Part shown: positions 15,874 through 24,691 of the stretch, in pieces
Layout of the letters: every line of letters starts with the position of its first letter
How positions within the stretch are numbered: position 1 is the stretch's first letter
Assembly (NCBI GenBank): GCA_035652815.1
Contig: DASRDB010000001.1
Span: 62,001-126,000 of the forward strand
Source: DASRDB01 sp035652815
GTDB lineage: Bacteria; Chloroflexota; Ktedonobacteria; Ktedonobacterales; Ktedonobacteraceae
Length of the DNA stretch: 64,000 nucleotides
Direction: 5' to 3'
The notes under the pieces: model-generated
What the model was told of the DNA's origin: nothing
Databases searched by the model: none
What the model saw: only the letters and a program-made list of their open reading frames with translations
Position numbers and translations under genes: made by a program

Positions 15874-16797
15874 CTAGTGTCCATTACTATCTATTTTCTC
15901 AAGGGCTTCCAGCAGTTCCCGGACTTCCTCTACGCCATGAGCTATACCTATTTTCACTATCAAGCGCATCAATAACGAAGGGTCGTGAATTCGACCTGAG
16001 AGGTTTTTCACCTGTTCGGCAACGTCTGGAAATCGCTCTTGAGCAATATCTATTACAGCCTGACGCTGTCTCTGAAGCTCCTCTTCACGCCCCCGTTCTA
16101 GACCTCGTTCTAGACCTCGTTCTAGACCTCGCTCCATGCCCTCTTCCAACACCTCTTGATATACAGGTGAGTCACGCAAAAAGTCGCTTAACATCGCGAA
16201 CCTCCATTTCAGCCATTTCAAATCAGACTTCATCACTTTAGCGGCAAGCGCGTATCCGACCCAGAGCGATTGCGTTTGCTCCGCATCCAACAGCGATGAA
16301 ATCATGCGATCTACAACTTCACGACGCGCTCCATTTTTGGTTAATGGCAGGAGTGGAGCCAATCCTACCAGACCTGTCCCTTCCAAGTCCTCGGCGGTTA
16401 TTTTATGCAGTTCGATTACGCCAAAGTTCAAGCGAACGGTTTCCTCGCCTGAAGGCAATCTACGAATAAATGGAGGTCGCGGCACTTCACCGCAATCCTT
16501 TAGATAGATTACGCACGAATAGACAGGCAAATAGCCATACTGGCGAGATGCCAATACATTATATTCCAAAAGACGTTCGCTCATCCGAGGGTCGTAGCTG
16601 CTTTGAAATTCAAAGTGCGCTAACAATTCCTGCCCGTTTAAGCTTGCTCTTACCAATCCATCGGCATAGACATGCTCAATGTGCAATTCGTGCGGCAACA
16701 GTTCTTTGTACTGTACAGCTGGCAGTATCCACGTTAAAAAGTCTCGCGGACTCCCTGCCACCAGTCTTTTCATCGCATCATCATATGGTTTCGGCAT
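15874..16797 (-). CDS. Rpn-family PD-(D/E)XK nuclease-like protein
   Basis: A 307-residue protein of the Rpn/PDDEXK_2 group (recombination-promoting nuclease, formerly putative transposase). The N-terminus MPKPYDDAMKRLVAGSPRDFLTWIL fits the family, as does the nuclease core around LLAHFEFQSSYDPRMSERLLEYN (E-x-Q version of the catalytic motif). The C-terminal third is a charged helix with a four-residue repeat ERGLERGLERGLERGREEE encoded by a 12-bp tandem repeat (16094-16129), followed by a helical tail ending SNGH. The start at 16797 is preferred, because the longer frame runs into a hairpin terminator; no good ribosome-binding site is visible. Such proteins are often multicopy; their role is uncertain, either DNA recombination or domesticated nuclease. 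Confidence 0.72.
   Translation of the reverse strand: MPKPYDDAMKRLVAGSPRDFLTWILPAVQYKELLPHELHIEHVYADGLVRASLNGQELLAHFEFQSSYDPRMSERLLEYNVLASRQYGYLPVYSCVIYLKDCGEVPRPPFIRRLPSGEETVRLNFGVIELHKITAEDLEGTGLVGLAPLLPLTKNGARREVVDRMISSLLDAEQTQSLWVGYALAAKVMKSDLKWLKWRFAMLSDFLRDSPVYQEVLEEGMERGLERGLERGLERGREEELQRQRQAVIDIAQERFPDVAEQVKNLSGRIHDPSLLMRLIVKIGIAHGVEEVRELLEALEKIDSNGH
16094..16129. repeat. 12-bp tandem repeat, three exact copies
   Basis: Three exact copies of CGTTCTAGACCT within the Rpn-like gene encode the ERGL tetrapeptide repeat. Because the unit is a multiple of three, copy-number change would lengthen the helical linker without a frameshift. Confidence 0.9.
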
Positions 16798-16872
16798 AAC
16801 AGGAGTTTTCCCCCAATCCCCTATTCTGTCGAGAATATAACATACCGGAAAGAGCCTGTCGAGTGGTTTTAT

Positions 16873-16928
16873 GCGTAAAATAAAGTTGGGCAGATGCCAC
16901 ACGGCGTCTGCCCAACTTTATTTTATGC
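16873..16928 (-). terminator. Hairpin terminator of the lipid-carrier-like operon
   Basis: Arms 16873-16898 and 16903-16928 (26 nt, two mismatches, ACAC loop) carry GTTGGGCAGA and an outer AAAATAAAG/CTTTATTTT. The element lies 17 nt after the stop codon of the secreted protein gene (16946) on the minus strand, the last gene of the three-gene operon. Confidence 0.7.
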
Positions 16929-16945
16929 CCGTTAATGGAGGCGTA

Positions 16946-18082
16946 TCATCCTCCAATAGAAGACGTTCCGCTAATCACCAGGCTATTGCTCGCGGCGCAG
17001 GGCAACTGGCTATCGGGGCCAATCGCAGCGCTGTTGACCGTGAATTTTCCGGCGAAGGCTCCGCTCAATTTCGCGTTAAGCGTCTGCTGAATCTGCTGGT
17101 TGTAGCTGTTCATCGGGAAGGTGAAGAGGCCAAAGATGCTGAAGCTGGTATTCAGGACGTGCAGCACCAGCTTGCCGTTGCCAGCGCCAGGGGCAATGGT
17201 GGTATCGGCAACACCGATGTCTATGCCACTCCAATAGATGTCCGAAGTCACTTCCAGATTGTTGCCATTGACACCGACACGAATATTCTGCGCAGTTAAG
17301 CCATTGCCAACCGGCATGCTGCCCATGCTGCTTCCCAGCGAGGAGATCGAGGAGGCGGGAATTTCGATGAAGGTATTGACTCCAGCGTTCGTATCTCCCT
17401 TTTGACGCACTGCCATCGGGTTATGATGGCCAGTTGTCGCGGCTACCTGACTGATAGAGGCTGCCTGTCCCAATGCCACCGGAATTTGCAGGTTGAGCGC
17501 GAGCGCAGCACTGCCACACGATGGTGTGGTCTTTACTGCGTTCAGCGTGCCAATCGGTACTGAGAAGGTAGATTGCGGGCCGCTGGCAAGCGCGGGGCCA
17601 CCATTGAGCGGGCCAGCGCTGACCTGCACCGTCGAAGAATTGAGGGGGCTGAAGCTAATCAGCAGGCCTGTCTTGATGGGGTGCGGGTCGCCAGGATAGA
17701 GGCTCAGCAGCAGCGTAAGGGCCAGCCCATTCGATTGAGGTGTGAGGCTGACGACTGTGGCTGCAGGCTGTATCAGCGTTGTTGCCATCTCCATCGCCCA
17801 GCCCTGGTCCTGCTTCGGCAGTTTGCTGACCATCGCGTTGATCGCGTTATTCATCGCGGTTGGCACCTGCTGGTCGATATGGCTCTGGAACATCGGCTGC
17901 AAAGTTGCCGAGGTGATGTAAATGGTCGCGGCAATCGATGTACCCGCCACGCTGCCAGTCGTGTGCGCGGAATGCCGGGCGCTATTACCCGTAGCCAGCG
18001 CGGGGGTGATGAAGGATACTCCCAGCACCACTACTGCCAGCGAGAGTACCCAGCTTAACTGGATAAAGCGTATCTTTTTCAT
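16946..18082 (-). CDS. Secreted lipid-binding-like protein downstream of the MFS transporter
   Basis: A 378-residue exported protein with a signal peptide (MKKIRFIQLSWVLSLAVVVLGVSFITPALATG) and no membrane helix afterwards. The mature part is rich in Ser, Thr, Ala and Gly, and its C-terminal 110 residues (YWSGIDIGVADTTI, LVLHVLNTSFSIFGLFTFP, IQQTLNAKLSGAF) have the amphipathic strand-helix look of LmeA/DUF2993 or tubular lipid-binding proteins. This is only a resemblance. The start at 18082 has AAGGAG 7 nt upstream; the six upstream codons in the open frame lack a better site. It lies 22 nt after the MFS gene on the same strand, so it belongs to the LprG-like/MFS operon and may be an extracytoplasmic carrier or acceptor. 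Confidence 0.65.
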   Translation of the reverse strand: MKKIRFIQLSWVLSLAVVVLGVSFITPALATGNSARHSAHTTGSVAGTSIAATIYITSATLQPMFQSHIDQQVPTAMNNAINAMVSKLPKQDQGWAMEMATTLIQPAATVVSLTPQSNGLALTLLLSLYPGDPHPIKTGLLISFSPLNSSTVQVSAGPLNGGPALASGPQSTFSVPIGTLNAVKTTPSCGSAALALNLQIPVALGQAASISQVAATTGHHNPMAVRQKGDTNAGVNTFIEIPASSISSLGSSMGSMPVGNGLTAQNIRVGVNGNNLEVTSDIYWSGIDIGVADTTIAPGAGNGKLVLHVLNTSFSIFGLFTFPMNSYNQQIQQTLNAKLSGAFAGKFTVNSAAIGPDSQLPCAASNSLVISGTSSIGG

Positions 18083-18104
18083 GATTCTCTCCTTGCGCAT
18101 AGAT

Positions 18105-20918
18105 TTAGCTGGGCATCAGCTTGTTGATATCAATCGGGCCTTTGAAGCACAGTGCGGTTGGCGTCGGCTGAGCAGCGATACCCTGGATGGGCGGAGCCTG
18201 AATCAGCAGTACCAGCATTTCAGTACCCGCGCCACAGACAATGGTTGAACTCGTATGCACAGAGATCAGCTTCGCACCCTTGAGCTGGCTATGCAGCGAT
18301 GGCATGAGCGAACTGATGAGCAACTGGTTGAGCGCGTGTTCCATACGCGCCGCCGCAGTCGGACCAGCATCCAGGCCATCGCGTTTCAAATGCAGCACAT
18401 GTAACTGGATGTTCTGCTGCTTATCAACCCCAATCGTTGTATCCAGTTCAACCGGCATGACCCGGTGAATACCCTGCGAGTCGATATGCAGGTTCAGGCT
18501 AATCACCACGCCATCACCCGGCTGCGGCGCTACCTTCATATCCGTCAGGGTGCCCTGATTCATGCCAAGCTGCTGGGTAAAGATCGAGGTAAGCGCGCCA
18601 TTGTCCAGCGCCAGTTCGATCATGCGCGGCCCCGCGATAGGCGTGGCGGTCGGCGTAGAACCCGCGCCAGAGGCCCCGTTCGCACTTGTTGAACCGCTAT
18701 CATCGGGAGACTGCGAGGAAAGCACCGCAAAGACGCCGCCAACTACCAGCACTAATAAGAGCAGGGCGGCAGCCAATAGCAAGAGACGCTTGCGTTTTCG
18801 CCTGCGCGGTGGACTTCCGCCGCCATTATTATCCGGCACGACAGGCGGGACTGGCGGCTGCACATCCACGCTTACCTCATCCAGCAGTTCGGCGCTGGCA
18901 AGAAATGTGCCTGTAAGGGCAGGTGTAACTACAGCCGTTTCATCGTCGGGGGATGCAACAGATAGGGCGAACACCTGCACATTGTCGCTGCTGTCCTCTG
19001 GCTGCACATCTTCCTCAAGCGCGGGTTTATTGCCCCATAGGAAAATGGCGGGTACAATCGCGATCAGGCAGACGAACATGGTCAGGAAGAAAACCGCGCT
19101 GTAGACGGCATGTGCTGACGCGATCAGGTGATTGGCGTAGTCCGTTGACCACTTCGCGAACTGCGCCGCCGTCGCGGTCGTCGGCAGCGAGGGAAACTGC
19201 GAGGCAAGCTGCTTGAAGTAAGCCAGCGCCCACGAGGTCAAAGCAGCCAGACCGAAGATCATGCCGGTCATGCGCAGCGAGGTGACAATTGCCGAACCCA
19301 TACCCGCCTGCGTCGGCCTGACCGAGTTAATGGCGGTTGTGCTGATAGGGGCAATCACCAGGCCGAAGCCGAGGCCAGTCGTTACAGTGCTGACGGTGAT
19401 CTGATTCCAATCAACATTCATCGGCCAGCGGCTCATGAGATAGAAACCAACCGCCGTAAAGAGCAGGCCAATCACACCCGTCAAGCGGCAGGAGAGGCGA
19501 CCACAGAGCCAGCCACCCAGGAACGCGCCAATAGGAATCATGGCCGTAAGCCGCAAAAGCGCGAGGCCGCTCACCAGCGAAAGCTGATCCTGCGGTATCT
19601 GCTTGCTGAGGACAGTATCAACGAAAAGCGGAATATCGGCCATCGCGATAATCAGCGCCGCGCCAACCAGCAGGCTGACCAGCGAACTGGCGCTGAATGA
19701 AAAACGTTTGAAGACCGAAAGATCAACGACAGGATGGCGTACCTTTTTCTCGACCACAATGAAGGCGATCAAGAAGATCACGGCCAGCGCCAGCGAAATG
19801 GGGTTGTTCTGCGGCCCCGAACCGTTGACGGTAGTTGGGCCAAGATCAGTGCCCTGCTGCGCAAGGCCCAGGCTGATACAGGTCAAGGCCGCGCCAAGCA
19901 GAAGCGCACCAATCCAGTCAATGCCGTCGTTAAGCCGTTTGCCCCTGGGAATAACGAACCAGGTGAGAACCGCGAGGACAAGCACAATCGGGACGTTAAA
20001 GTAAAAGATGTACGTCCAGTCCAGCTTCTGTACAATTAACGCGCCATACAACGGGCCAACCACGCCGCCCGCCTCTGTCACCGCGCCAATGATGCCAAGC
20101 GCGAGGCCGCGCCGCTCCTGGCCGTAGAAATCGCTGACAATCGCCATTGCCACCGGCACCACCGCGCCGCCGCCAATGGCCTGAAAAAAGCGCGCTGCAA
20201 TCAAAAAGATCAGTCCAGGTGAAGAGGTATCGATACCGGTAAAACTTAAGAAGCTGAGATCAATGTTCTGGCCGAACACTGGAGCTAGCGCGCATAATAC
20301 AGAACCAACCGCGAAGATCGATAGGCAGAGCAGCAAAATACGGCGGCGTCCATAAATATCGGAGACGCGCCCCATAAGCGGCATGGCGATAATAAAACCC
20401 AGCAGATACGCGCTGACAATCCAGGCCGCGTGATCGAGGTGTGTAAAGGAGATGTTGATGCCAGGATCGGCAATGATCTTCGGCAGCACCGTCACTACGA
20501 CCGTCTGGTCCATCGCCGTGAAAAAGACCGCCACGCAGGCTACAATCATAGCAAGTAAAGCTGTGCGCTTATTGCCGCTGCCAGCAGCGTTCTTTCCTGG
20601 CGTTCCAAGCTGCTTGAACGAACTGGTGATCTGTTGCGGAGAAAAAAGGCGCGTAAACGACGAAGTGCGCAAACTTCCACTTTCAGGCGGTGGCTCGCTG
20701 GCGGCATTCGTCCCGTCGGCGCTTCCAGGGTCTTTCTCTTCCGGCACAGCAAACATACTTCCATTCTCTGATGCGGCAGGCATACTCCCAGGTATTTTCT
20801 CTTCCGGCGTGGCAGGCGTACTTCCATCCCTCGGTGCGGCAGGTATATAAGAGGTGTTCTGGAAGTCACGCTTGCGCAGGCGCGAGGACGTTTCCTGGTC
20901 GTCTTCTAATGTATACAT
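18105..20918 (-). CDS. DHA2-type MFS transporter with fused extracytoplasmic C-terminal domain (P55-like)
   Basis: A 937-residue protein in four parts. There is a low-complexity cytoplasmic N-terminus (about 1-115) with imperfect P-A-A/P-E-E-K repeats. A 14-helix MFS core follows (about 120-640) with the antiporter signature GRVSDIYGRRRILLL and the AMDQTVVVTVLPKI start typical of DHA2 drug/lipid exporters. Next is a charged linker, then an extra membrane helix after RRRKRKR (about 715-737) and a soluble domain of about 170 residues that should lie outside the membrane. The start at 20918 is preferred over a longer frame that runs through intergenic repeats. It follows an LprG-like lipoprotein gene and precedes a secreted protein. 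This matches the mycobacterial LprG-P55 pair, which moves triacylated lipids to the surface. Confidence 0.8.
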   Translation of the reverse strand: MYTLEDDQETSSRLRKRDFQNTSYIPAAPRDGSTPATPEEKIPGSMPAASENGSMFAVPEEKDPGSADGTNAASEPPPESGSLRTSSFTRLFSPQQITSSFKQLGTPGKNAAGSGNKRTALLAMIVACVAVFFTAMDQTVVVTVLPKIIADPGINISFTHLDHAAWIVSAYLLGFIIAMPLMGRVSDIYGRRRILLLCLSIFAVGSVLCALAPVFGQNIDLSFLSFTGIDTSSPGLIFLIAARFFQAIGGGAVVPVAMAIVSDFYGQERRGLALGIIGAVTEAGGVVGPLYGALIVQKLDWTYIFYFNVPIVLVLAVLTWFVIPRGKRLNDGIDWIGALLLGAALTCISLGLAQQGTDLGPTTVNGSGPQNNPISLALAVIFLIAFIVVEKKVRHPVVDLSVFKRFSFSASSLVSLLVGAALIIAMADIPLFVDTVLSKQIPQDQLSLVSGLALLRLTAMIPIGAFLGGWLCGRLSCRLTGVIGLLFTAVGFYLMSRWPMNVDWNQITVSTVTTGLGFGLVIAPISTTAINSVRPTQAGMGSAIVTSLRMTGMIFGLAALTSWALAYFKQLASQFPSLPTTATAAQFAKWSTDYANHLIASAHAVYSAVFFLTMFVCLIAIVPAIFLWGNKPALEEDVQPEDSSDNVQVFALSVASPDDETAVVTPALTGTFLASAELLDEVSVDVQPPVPPVVPDNNGGGSPPRRRKRKRLLLLAAALLLLVLVVGGVFAVLSSQSPDDSGSTSANGASGAGSTPTATPIAGPRMIELALDNGALTSIFTQQLGMNQGTLTDMKVAPQPGDGVVISLNLHIDSQGIHRVMPVELDTTIGVDKQQNIQLHVLHLKRDGLDAGPTAAARMEHALNQLLISSLMPSLHSQLKGAKLISVHTSSTIVCGAGTEMLVLLIQAPPIQGIAAQPTPTALCFKGPIDINKLMPS

Positions 20919-21095
20919 CTGACCCCCGATACATGAAAAACAACGGATAATAGCAGAAAGGCGTGAAGATGCAAGCGTTGTTCCACCATGCAGTGGGGAG
21001 CCAGGGCAACCCCAAGGGCCGCCCCTACTATAAACATATCTGGCCTCCCACCAATAAGATGGTGAACACATCCCCACGAGACATTTACACAACGA
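20919..21095. other. Intergenic stretch with degraded repeat fragments
   Basis: 177 nt between the LprG-like and MFS genes. It contains GC-rich fragments (CAACCCCAAGGGCCGCCCCT) of the kind seen near other repeats but no complete hairpin, no promoter of convincing quality and no reading frame with a ribosome-binding site. The MFS Shine-Dalgarno (GGGGGT) lies at its left edge. Confidence 0.4.
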
Positions 21096-21851
21096 CTATG
21101 AAATTTGTGGAGCGTTAATTTTGATCGACTCATTGTAATTCGAGATGGTAAAGGTTCGCACAGTCTGAGGAGTATCGCCTTTGGCCGCCTGACCCGTTAC
21201 GACAATTTGATAAGGCAGGCCGTCAGCTTTGCCAGCGCAAATGCTCGTCTGAAGTAAAGTGCCAGCAGGTTCGCCGCCGCCCGTAAGGAAAGCCAGGTCC
21301 TGAGCATCAAGCTGACCGTTGATGCGCCAGCAGGGTGTGCCATTGACGGTATCAGCGATGGGCGTCGAGAGATTTTTCAGCTTGCCAGCCAGCGAGATAA
21401 TGCCCGTATCAGGATTAGTAAGCGTGCTGGCGTTCAACACGCCCTTGATGACGCGCCACTGGCCGGTAATGGGGTCGGTAATGTACTGCACATTGCCGAT
21501 GCTAATGAGATTGATCGTCACCACCTGACCGGAAAGCAGCACACTGGCCTGCGCCTTGACTTTATCCGGCATCAGCACATCACCATCCGCACTGCGAATC
21601 TGTATCTGCCCGCTAGAGGCCGTACCCAGGTTTTCTACTTTCATGACGACATGAAATGAGGTGACGGTACGGAAATTTTTCTGCATGGCGCTGATAATCT
21701 GCTGTGCCGTTGGCTTCGGCCCCAGGCTACTGGCATCAGCATTGTGCGCGTGCTGCCAGGGCAATGTGCAACCGCTTAACAGCAGGCCGCCCGCGAGGCA
21801 AAAAGCGAGACAGGCCAGCACACGGCGTATAGTAAGATAAAATGAAACCAT
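21096..21851 (-). CDS. LppX/LprAFG-type lipoprotein (LprG-like)
   Basis: A 251-residue lipoprotein with a signal peptide ending in the lipobox LLLSGC, lipidated cysteine C28. The mature part follows the LppX_LprAFG pattern. It has QQIISAMQKNFRTVTSFHVV at the start, then a GDVLMPDKVKAQASVLLSGQ segment in which mycobacterial LprG has its strand running along the lipid cavity. NVQYITDPITGQWRVI and a following L-rich stretch (GIISLAGKLKNLSTPIAD) come next. Family members hold triacylated lipids in a hydrophobic pocket and hand them on. GGAGG lies 8 nt before the ATG. The next genes are a P55-like MFS protein and a secreted protein, which supports a lipid-export role. Confidence 0.78.
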   Translation of the reverse strand: MVSFYLTIRRVLACLAFCLAGGLLLSGCTLPWQHAHNADASSLGPKPTAQQIISAMQKNFRTVTSFHVVMKVENLGTASSGQIQIRSADGDVLMPDKVKAQASVLLSGQVVTINLISIGNVQYITDPITGQWRVIKGVLNASTLTNPDTGIISLAGKLKNLSTPIADTVNGTPCWRINGQLDAQDLAFLTGGGEPAGTLLQTSICAGKADGLPYQIVVTGQAAKGDTPQTVRTFTISNYNESIKINAPQIS

Positions 21852-22008
21852 TTGAAATGCCTCCCCTTAATCCAGGTAAAGAATAGTCTTGCTGAAACAA
21901 ATCAACGCAAGCTGTGCCCTGTTTAGGGGAGTATAGCTCAGGCAGAGGTTTAGTTGGTACTTTATGGTATATGATGGCATAGAACGGATTTTTGTAGGGA
22001 CGCAAAAA

Positions 22009-24450
22009 TCACAATTTCTCCAGTTTCGCAAAATCCAGGCTCAGCCGTTTTTTGCCGTGTTTGCCGGAAAATTGCACCTCTACAAATTCGGTTCCCTGCT
22101 CCATCTCGCTTTTGAGGATGATGCCCTCGCCGAATTTTTCATGCCGCACGCGGTCGCCAGGATGAAACTGCTGTGTTTTTTGTACTACAGGCTGGGGGGC
22201 GGCAGGCTGGCGCAGTGCAGAAGACAGCGAGGAATTGCCGTTTTTCGCAGGAGAAGGCGGCGTATATGAGGAAGGCGACGACCAGCGCGAGGATGGGCTG
22301 CTTGCTGCCGGTTTGCCAGAACCAAAGACACGACCTGTCTCACGTCCCAAACTATGATCCTGGTTGTAGTCGTCATCCCAGCTTGTGCGGCGACTTGCGC
22401 TTGAGCGAAGTCCACGAGACTGGCGCGAACCGCCCAATCCCGAAATCGTGACAAGATTGTGCGGGATGTCCTCAAGAAAACGCGACGGCTCGGTTAGCTG
22501 CACATCACCGAAGTAGGAACGGCGATAGGCACGCAGCAGGTACAGCCGCTTCATGGCGCGCGTGAAACCCACGTAGGCCAGGCGGCGCTCTTCCTCAAGC
22601 TGCTCTGGCTTATCCACTGAACGCGAATGCGGCAGGGAACCTTCGTCCATGCCGACAATGAACACCACCGGGTATTCCAGTCCTTTTGCGGCATGCAATG
22701 TAATCAAGGTGACAGCATCCTTGTTTTCTTCCTGGATGAGCGTGCCATCCTCGCCCGTCTGCACAGTGTCCGCGCCACCGACTAATGCCACGTTCTCAAG
22801 GAACAGATCGAGCGCGGTGCGGGTCTCGATCTCTGAATAGTCCTCGGCTACACGGCGCAACTCCAGCACGTTGCTCCAACGCTCCTCGCCATCTGGTTCC
22901 TCGCGCAATTCGGGGCCATAACCGCTGCGCTCCGCTACGCGGTCGATCAATTCTGGCAATTGCAGTTCCTCTATCGAGTTGCGCAGGTCGGTCATTAGCT
23001 GGCTGAAGTCAAATAGAGCTTGCTTCGCGGCTTTTCCCAGAGTGGGATGCTCGGAAATACGCGAAATGGCGTCGTAGAGCGGGATATGCTCATCATTGGC
23101 CCAACGCTGCAACTCAGCCAGCGTTTTCGGGCCAATCTTGCGGTTGGGAACGTTGACAATGCGCAGCAGGCTGAGGTCATCGTAGGGATTGACGAGCAGG
23201 CGCAGGTAGGCCACCATGTCCTTGATTTCCTTGCGCTCGTAGAACTTGCGGCTACCGATGACCTTATAAGGAATGTTCAGGCGCATGAATTGCTCTTCAA
23301 GGGCGCGTGATTGCGCGTTGGTGCGATACATCACGGCCACATCGCCGCGCTTTTCGATCTCGCCACGCGCCAGCAGGCGTAGAATTTCGCGGCCCGTGAA
23401 CAACCCTTCCTCTTCCTCGTCAAAGGCTTCATGCAGGATAATCTTCTCGCCTGTTCCCAGCGCCGTCCAGAGGCGTTTGTCCTTACGCAGGCGGTTGCGC
23501 TGCACCACGTTTTGCGCGGCATCCAGGATGGTCTGCGTCGAGCGATAGTTTTGCTCAAGCAGGATGATCTTCGTGGCTGGAAAATCGCGCTCGAAACGAT
23601 GCACGTTATCGGCACTCGCCCCGCGCCAGGTGTAAATCATCTGGTCATCGTCACCCACCACGCAGACGTTGCCATAGCCTTCATGACGCTCATCGGTGCC
23701 ATAGCCAAGCAGGCGAATCAGCTTATACTGGGGCAGGTTGCAGTCCTGAAACTCGTCTACGTGAATGTATTGCCAGCGTCTCTGATAGCGGCGCAGCACT
23801 TCCGGCTCTCGCCGCCAGAGTTGTTCGGTTAAAAGCAAAAGGTCATCGAAATCGACGCTGTTATTGGCACGCATCAGCTTCTGGTATTGTTTGTAGACAC
23901 GCGCCGCCACCTCTTCCATGTATTTTGTGGCCTGCTCGGCCATCTGTTCCGGCCCCTGCATATCATTTTTGGCCCGCGAAATCAGGGCCTGCATAGTGGC
24001 GGGTCTATACTGTTTCTCGTCGATACCCAAATCTTTGATAGCCTGTTTGATAAGCGAGGTCTGGTCGCTTGCATCAAGGATACTGAACGATCTATTCAGT
24101 CCTATTGGAGCGAGATAGTCGGCTTCTATGCGCAGGACACGGGCGCAGATGGCATGAAAGGTGCCAATCATCATCTCTTTAGACTCGTTGATGCCTACCA
24201 GCTTCTCCAGGCGCTCGCGCATCTCCTTCGCCGCTTTATTGGTAAAGGTGACAGCCAGGATGTTATAGGGCGGAATATCTTCATGCTGCACAAGATAGGC
24301 TATGCGGTGCGTCACGACGCGGGTTTTGCCGCTGCCAGGCCCAGCCAGAATTAACACGGGTCCCTGAGTGGTCGTGACAGCTTTCCTTTGCGGCTCATTG
24401 AGTCCGGCGAGTAAATCTTTTTGTTCCAACATCTGCTCAACAACTTCCAT
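22009..24450 (-). CDS. pcrA: UvrD/PcrA-type superfamily 1A DNA helicase
   Basis: An 813-residue ATP-dependent 3'-5' helicase for repair and fork clearing. Motifs in order are LNEPQRKAVTT (Q motif), the Walker A GPGSGKTRVVTHRI, DEFQDCN (Walker B), VVGDDDQMIYTWRGA, LEQNYRST, DAVTLITLHAAKGLEYPVVFI and RRLAYVGFTRAMKRLYLL. The C-terminus has a Ser/Pro-rich linker and the PcrA-type Tudor-like domain HPGDRVRHEKFGEGIIL that contacts RNA polymerase. The ATG at 24450 is used because the open frame begins two codons upstream at a TTG; a later ATG at 24432 cannot be excluded. It is divergent from groES, with a hairpin repeat in the shared promoter region. Confidence 0.93.
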   Translation of the reverse strand: MEVVEQMLEQKDLLAGLNEPQRKAVTTTQGPVLILAGPGSGKTRVVTHRIAYLVQHEDIPPYNILAVTFTNKAAKEMRERLEKLVGINESKEMMIGTFHAICARVLRIEADYLAPIGLNRSFSILDASDQTSLIKQAIKDLGIDEKQYRPATMQALISRAKNDMQGPEQMAEQATKYMEEVAARVYKQYQKLMRANNSVDFDDLLLLTEQLWRREPEVLRRYQRRWQYIHVDEFQDCNLPQYKLIRLLGYGTDERHEGYGNVCVVGDDDQMIYTWRGASADNVHRFERDFPATKIILLEQNYRSTQTILDAAQNVVQRNRLRKDKRLWTALGTGEKIILHEAFDEEEEGLFTGREILRLLARGEIEKRGDVAVMYRTNAQSRALEEQFMRLNIPYKVIGSRKFYERKEIKDMVAYLRLLVNPYDDLSLLRIVNVPNRKIGPKTLAELQRWANDEHIPLYDAISRISEHPTLGKAAKQALFDFSQLMTDLRNSIEELQLPELIDRVAERSGYGPELREEPDGEERWSNVLELRRVAEDYSEIETRTALDLFLENVALVGGADTVQTGEDGTLIQEENKDAVTLITLHAAKGLEYPVVFIVGMDEGSLPHSRSVDKPEQLEEERRLAYVGFTRAMKRLYLLRAYRRSYFGDVQLTEPSRFLEDIPHNLVTISGLGGSRQSRGLRSSASRRTSWDDDYNQDHSLGRETGRVFGSGKPAASSPSSRWSSPSSYTPPSPAKNGNSSLSSALRQPAAPQPVVQKTQQFHPGDRVRHEKFGEGIILKSEMEQGTEFVEVQFSGKHGKKRLSLDFAKLEKL

Positions 24451-24516
24451 ATACAATTCGTCTTAAAAAAGTCCACGCTATTGTACCACAGGCGAGGCAG
24501 TCTGAAAATCGCGGAA

Positions 24517-24662
24517 TTTCCCCCTTGCGAACCAAGCAGCGTGAGGGGGACGAAAGACACCCGCAAGGGGATGTCTCTACATTACGGTGGGTGTAGAGAC
24601 ATCCCCTTGCGGGTGTCTTTCGTGAACGCGCTCCACAAAAAAGATTTTCCCCCTTGCGAACC
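24517..24662. repeat. 17-bp direct repeats flanking a hairpin element
   Basis: The same 17 bp (TTTCCCCCTTGCGAACC) occur at 24517-24533 and 24646-24662, bracketing 112 nt that contain the family B hairpin. The right copy carries the -35 region of the groES promoter. The arrangement looks like a target duplication or a duplicated promoter edge. Confidence 0.7.
24550..24623. repeat. Family B hairpin in a divergent promoter region
   Basis: Arms 24550-24581 and 24592-24623 (32 nt, perfect) have the core CCCGCAAGGGGATGTC. Since it lies between two divergent genes (pcrA minus, groES plus), it is not a terminator; it lies upstream of both promoters. Confidence 0.75.
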
Positions 24663-24682
24663 GCCATTGAATGGTGTATCAT
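24654..24682 (+). promoter_or_regulatory. Promoter of groES-groEL
   Basis: TTGCGA (24654-24659), a 17-nt spacer and TATCAT (24677-24682). The CIRCE element begins 9 nt downstream, covering the start of transcription, the normal place for HrcA repression. Confidence 0.6.
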
Positions 24683-24691
24683 AATAGCTGG

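Noticed and set aside
20690..20950. Short plus-strand frames across the repetitive N-terminus of the MFS gene
   Set aside because: Apparent repeats come from the P-E-E-K/P-A-A repeats on the other strand.
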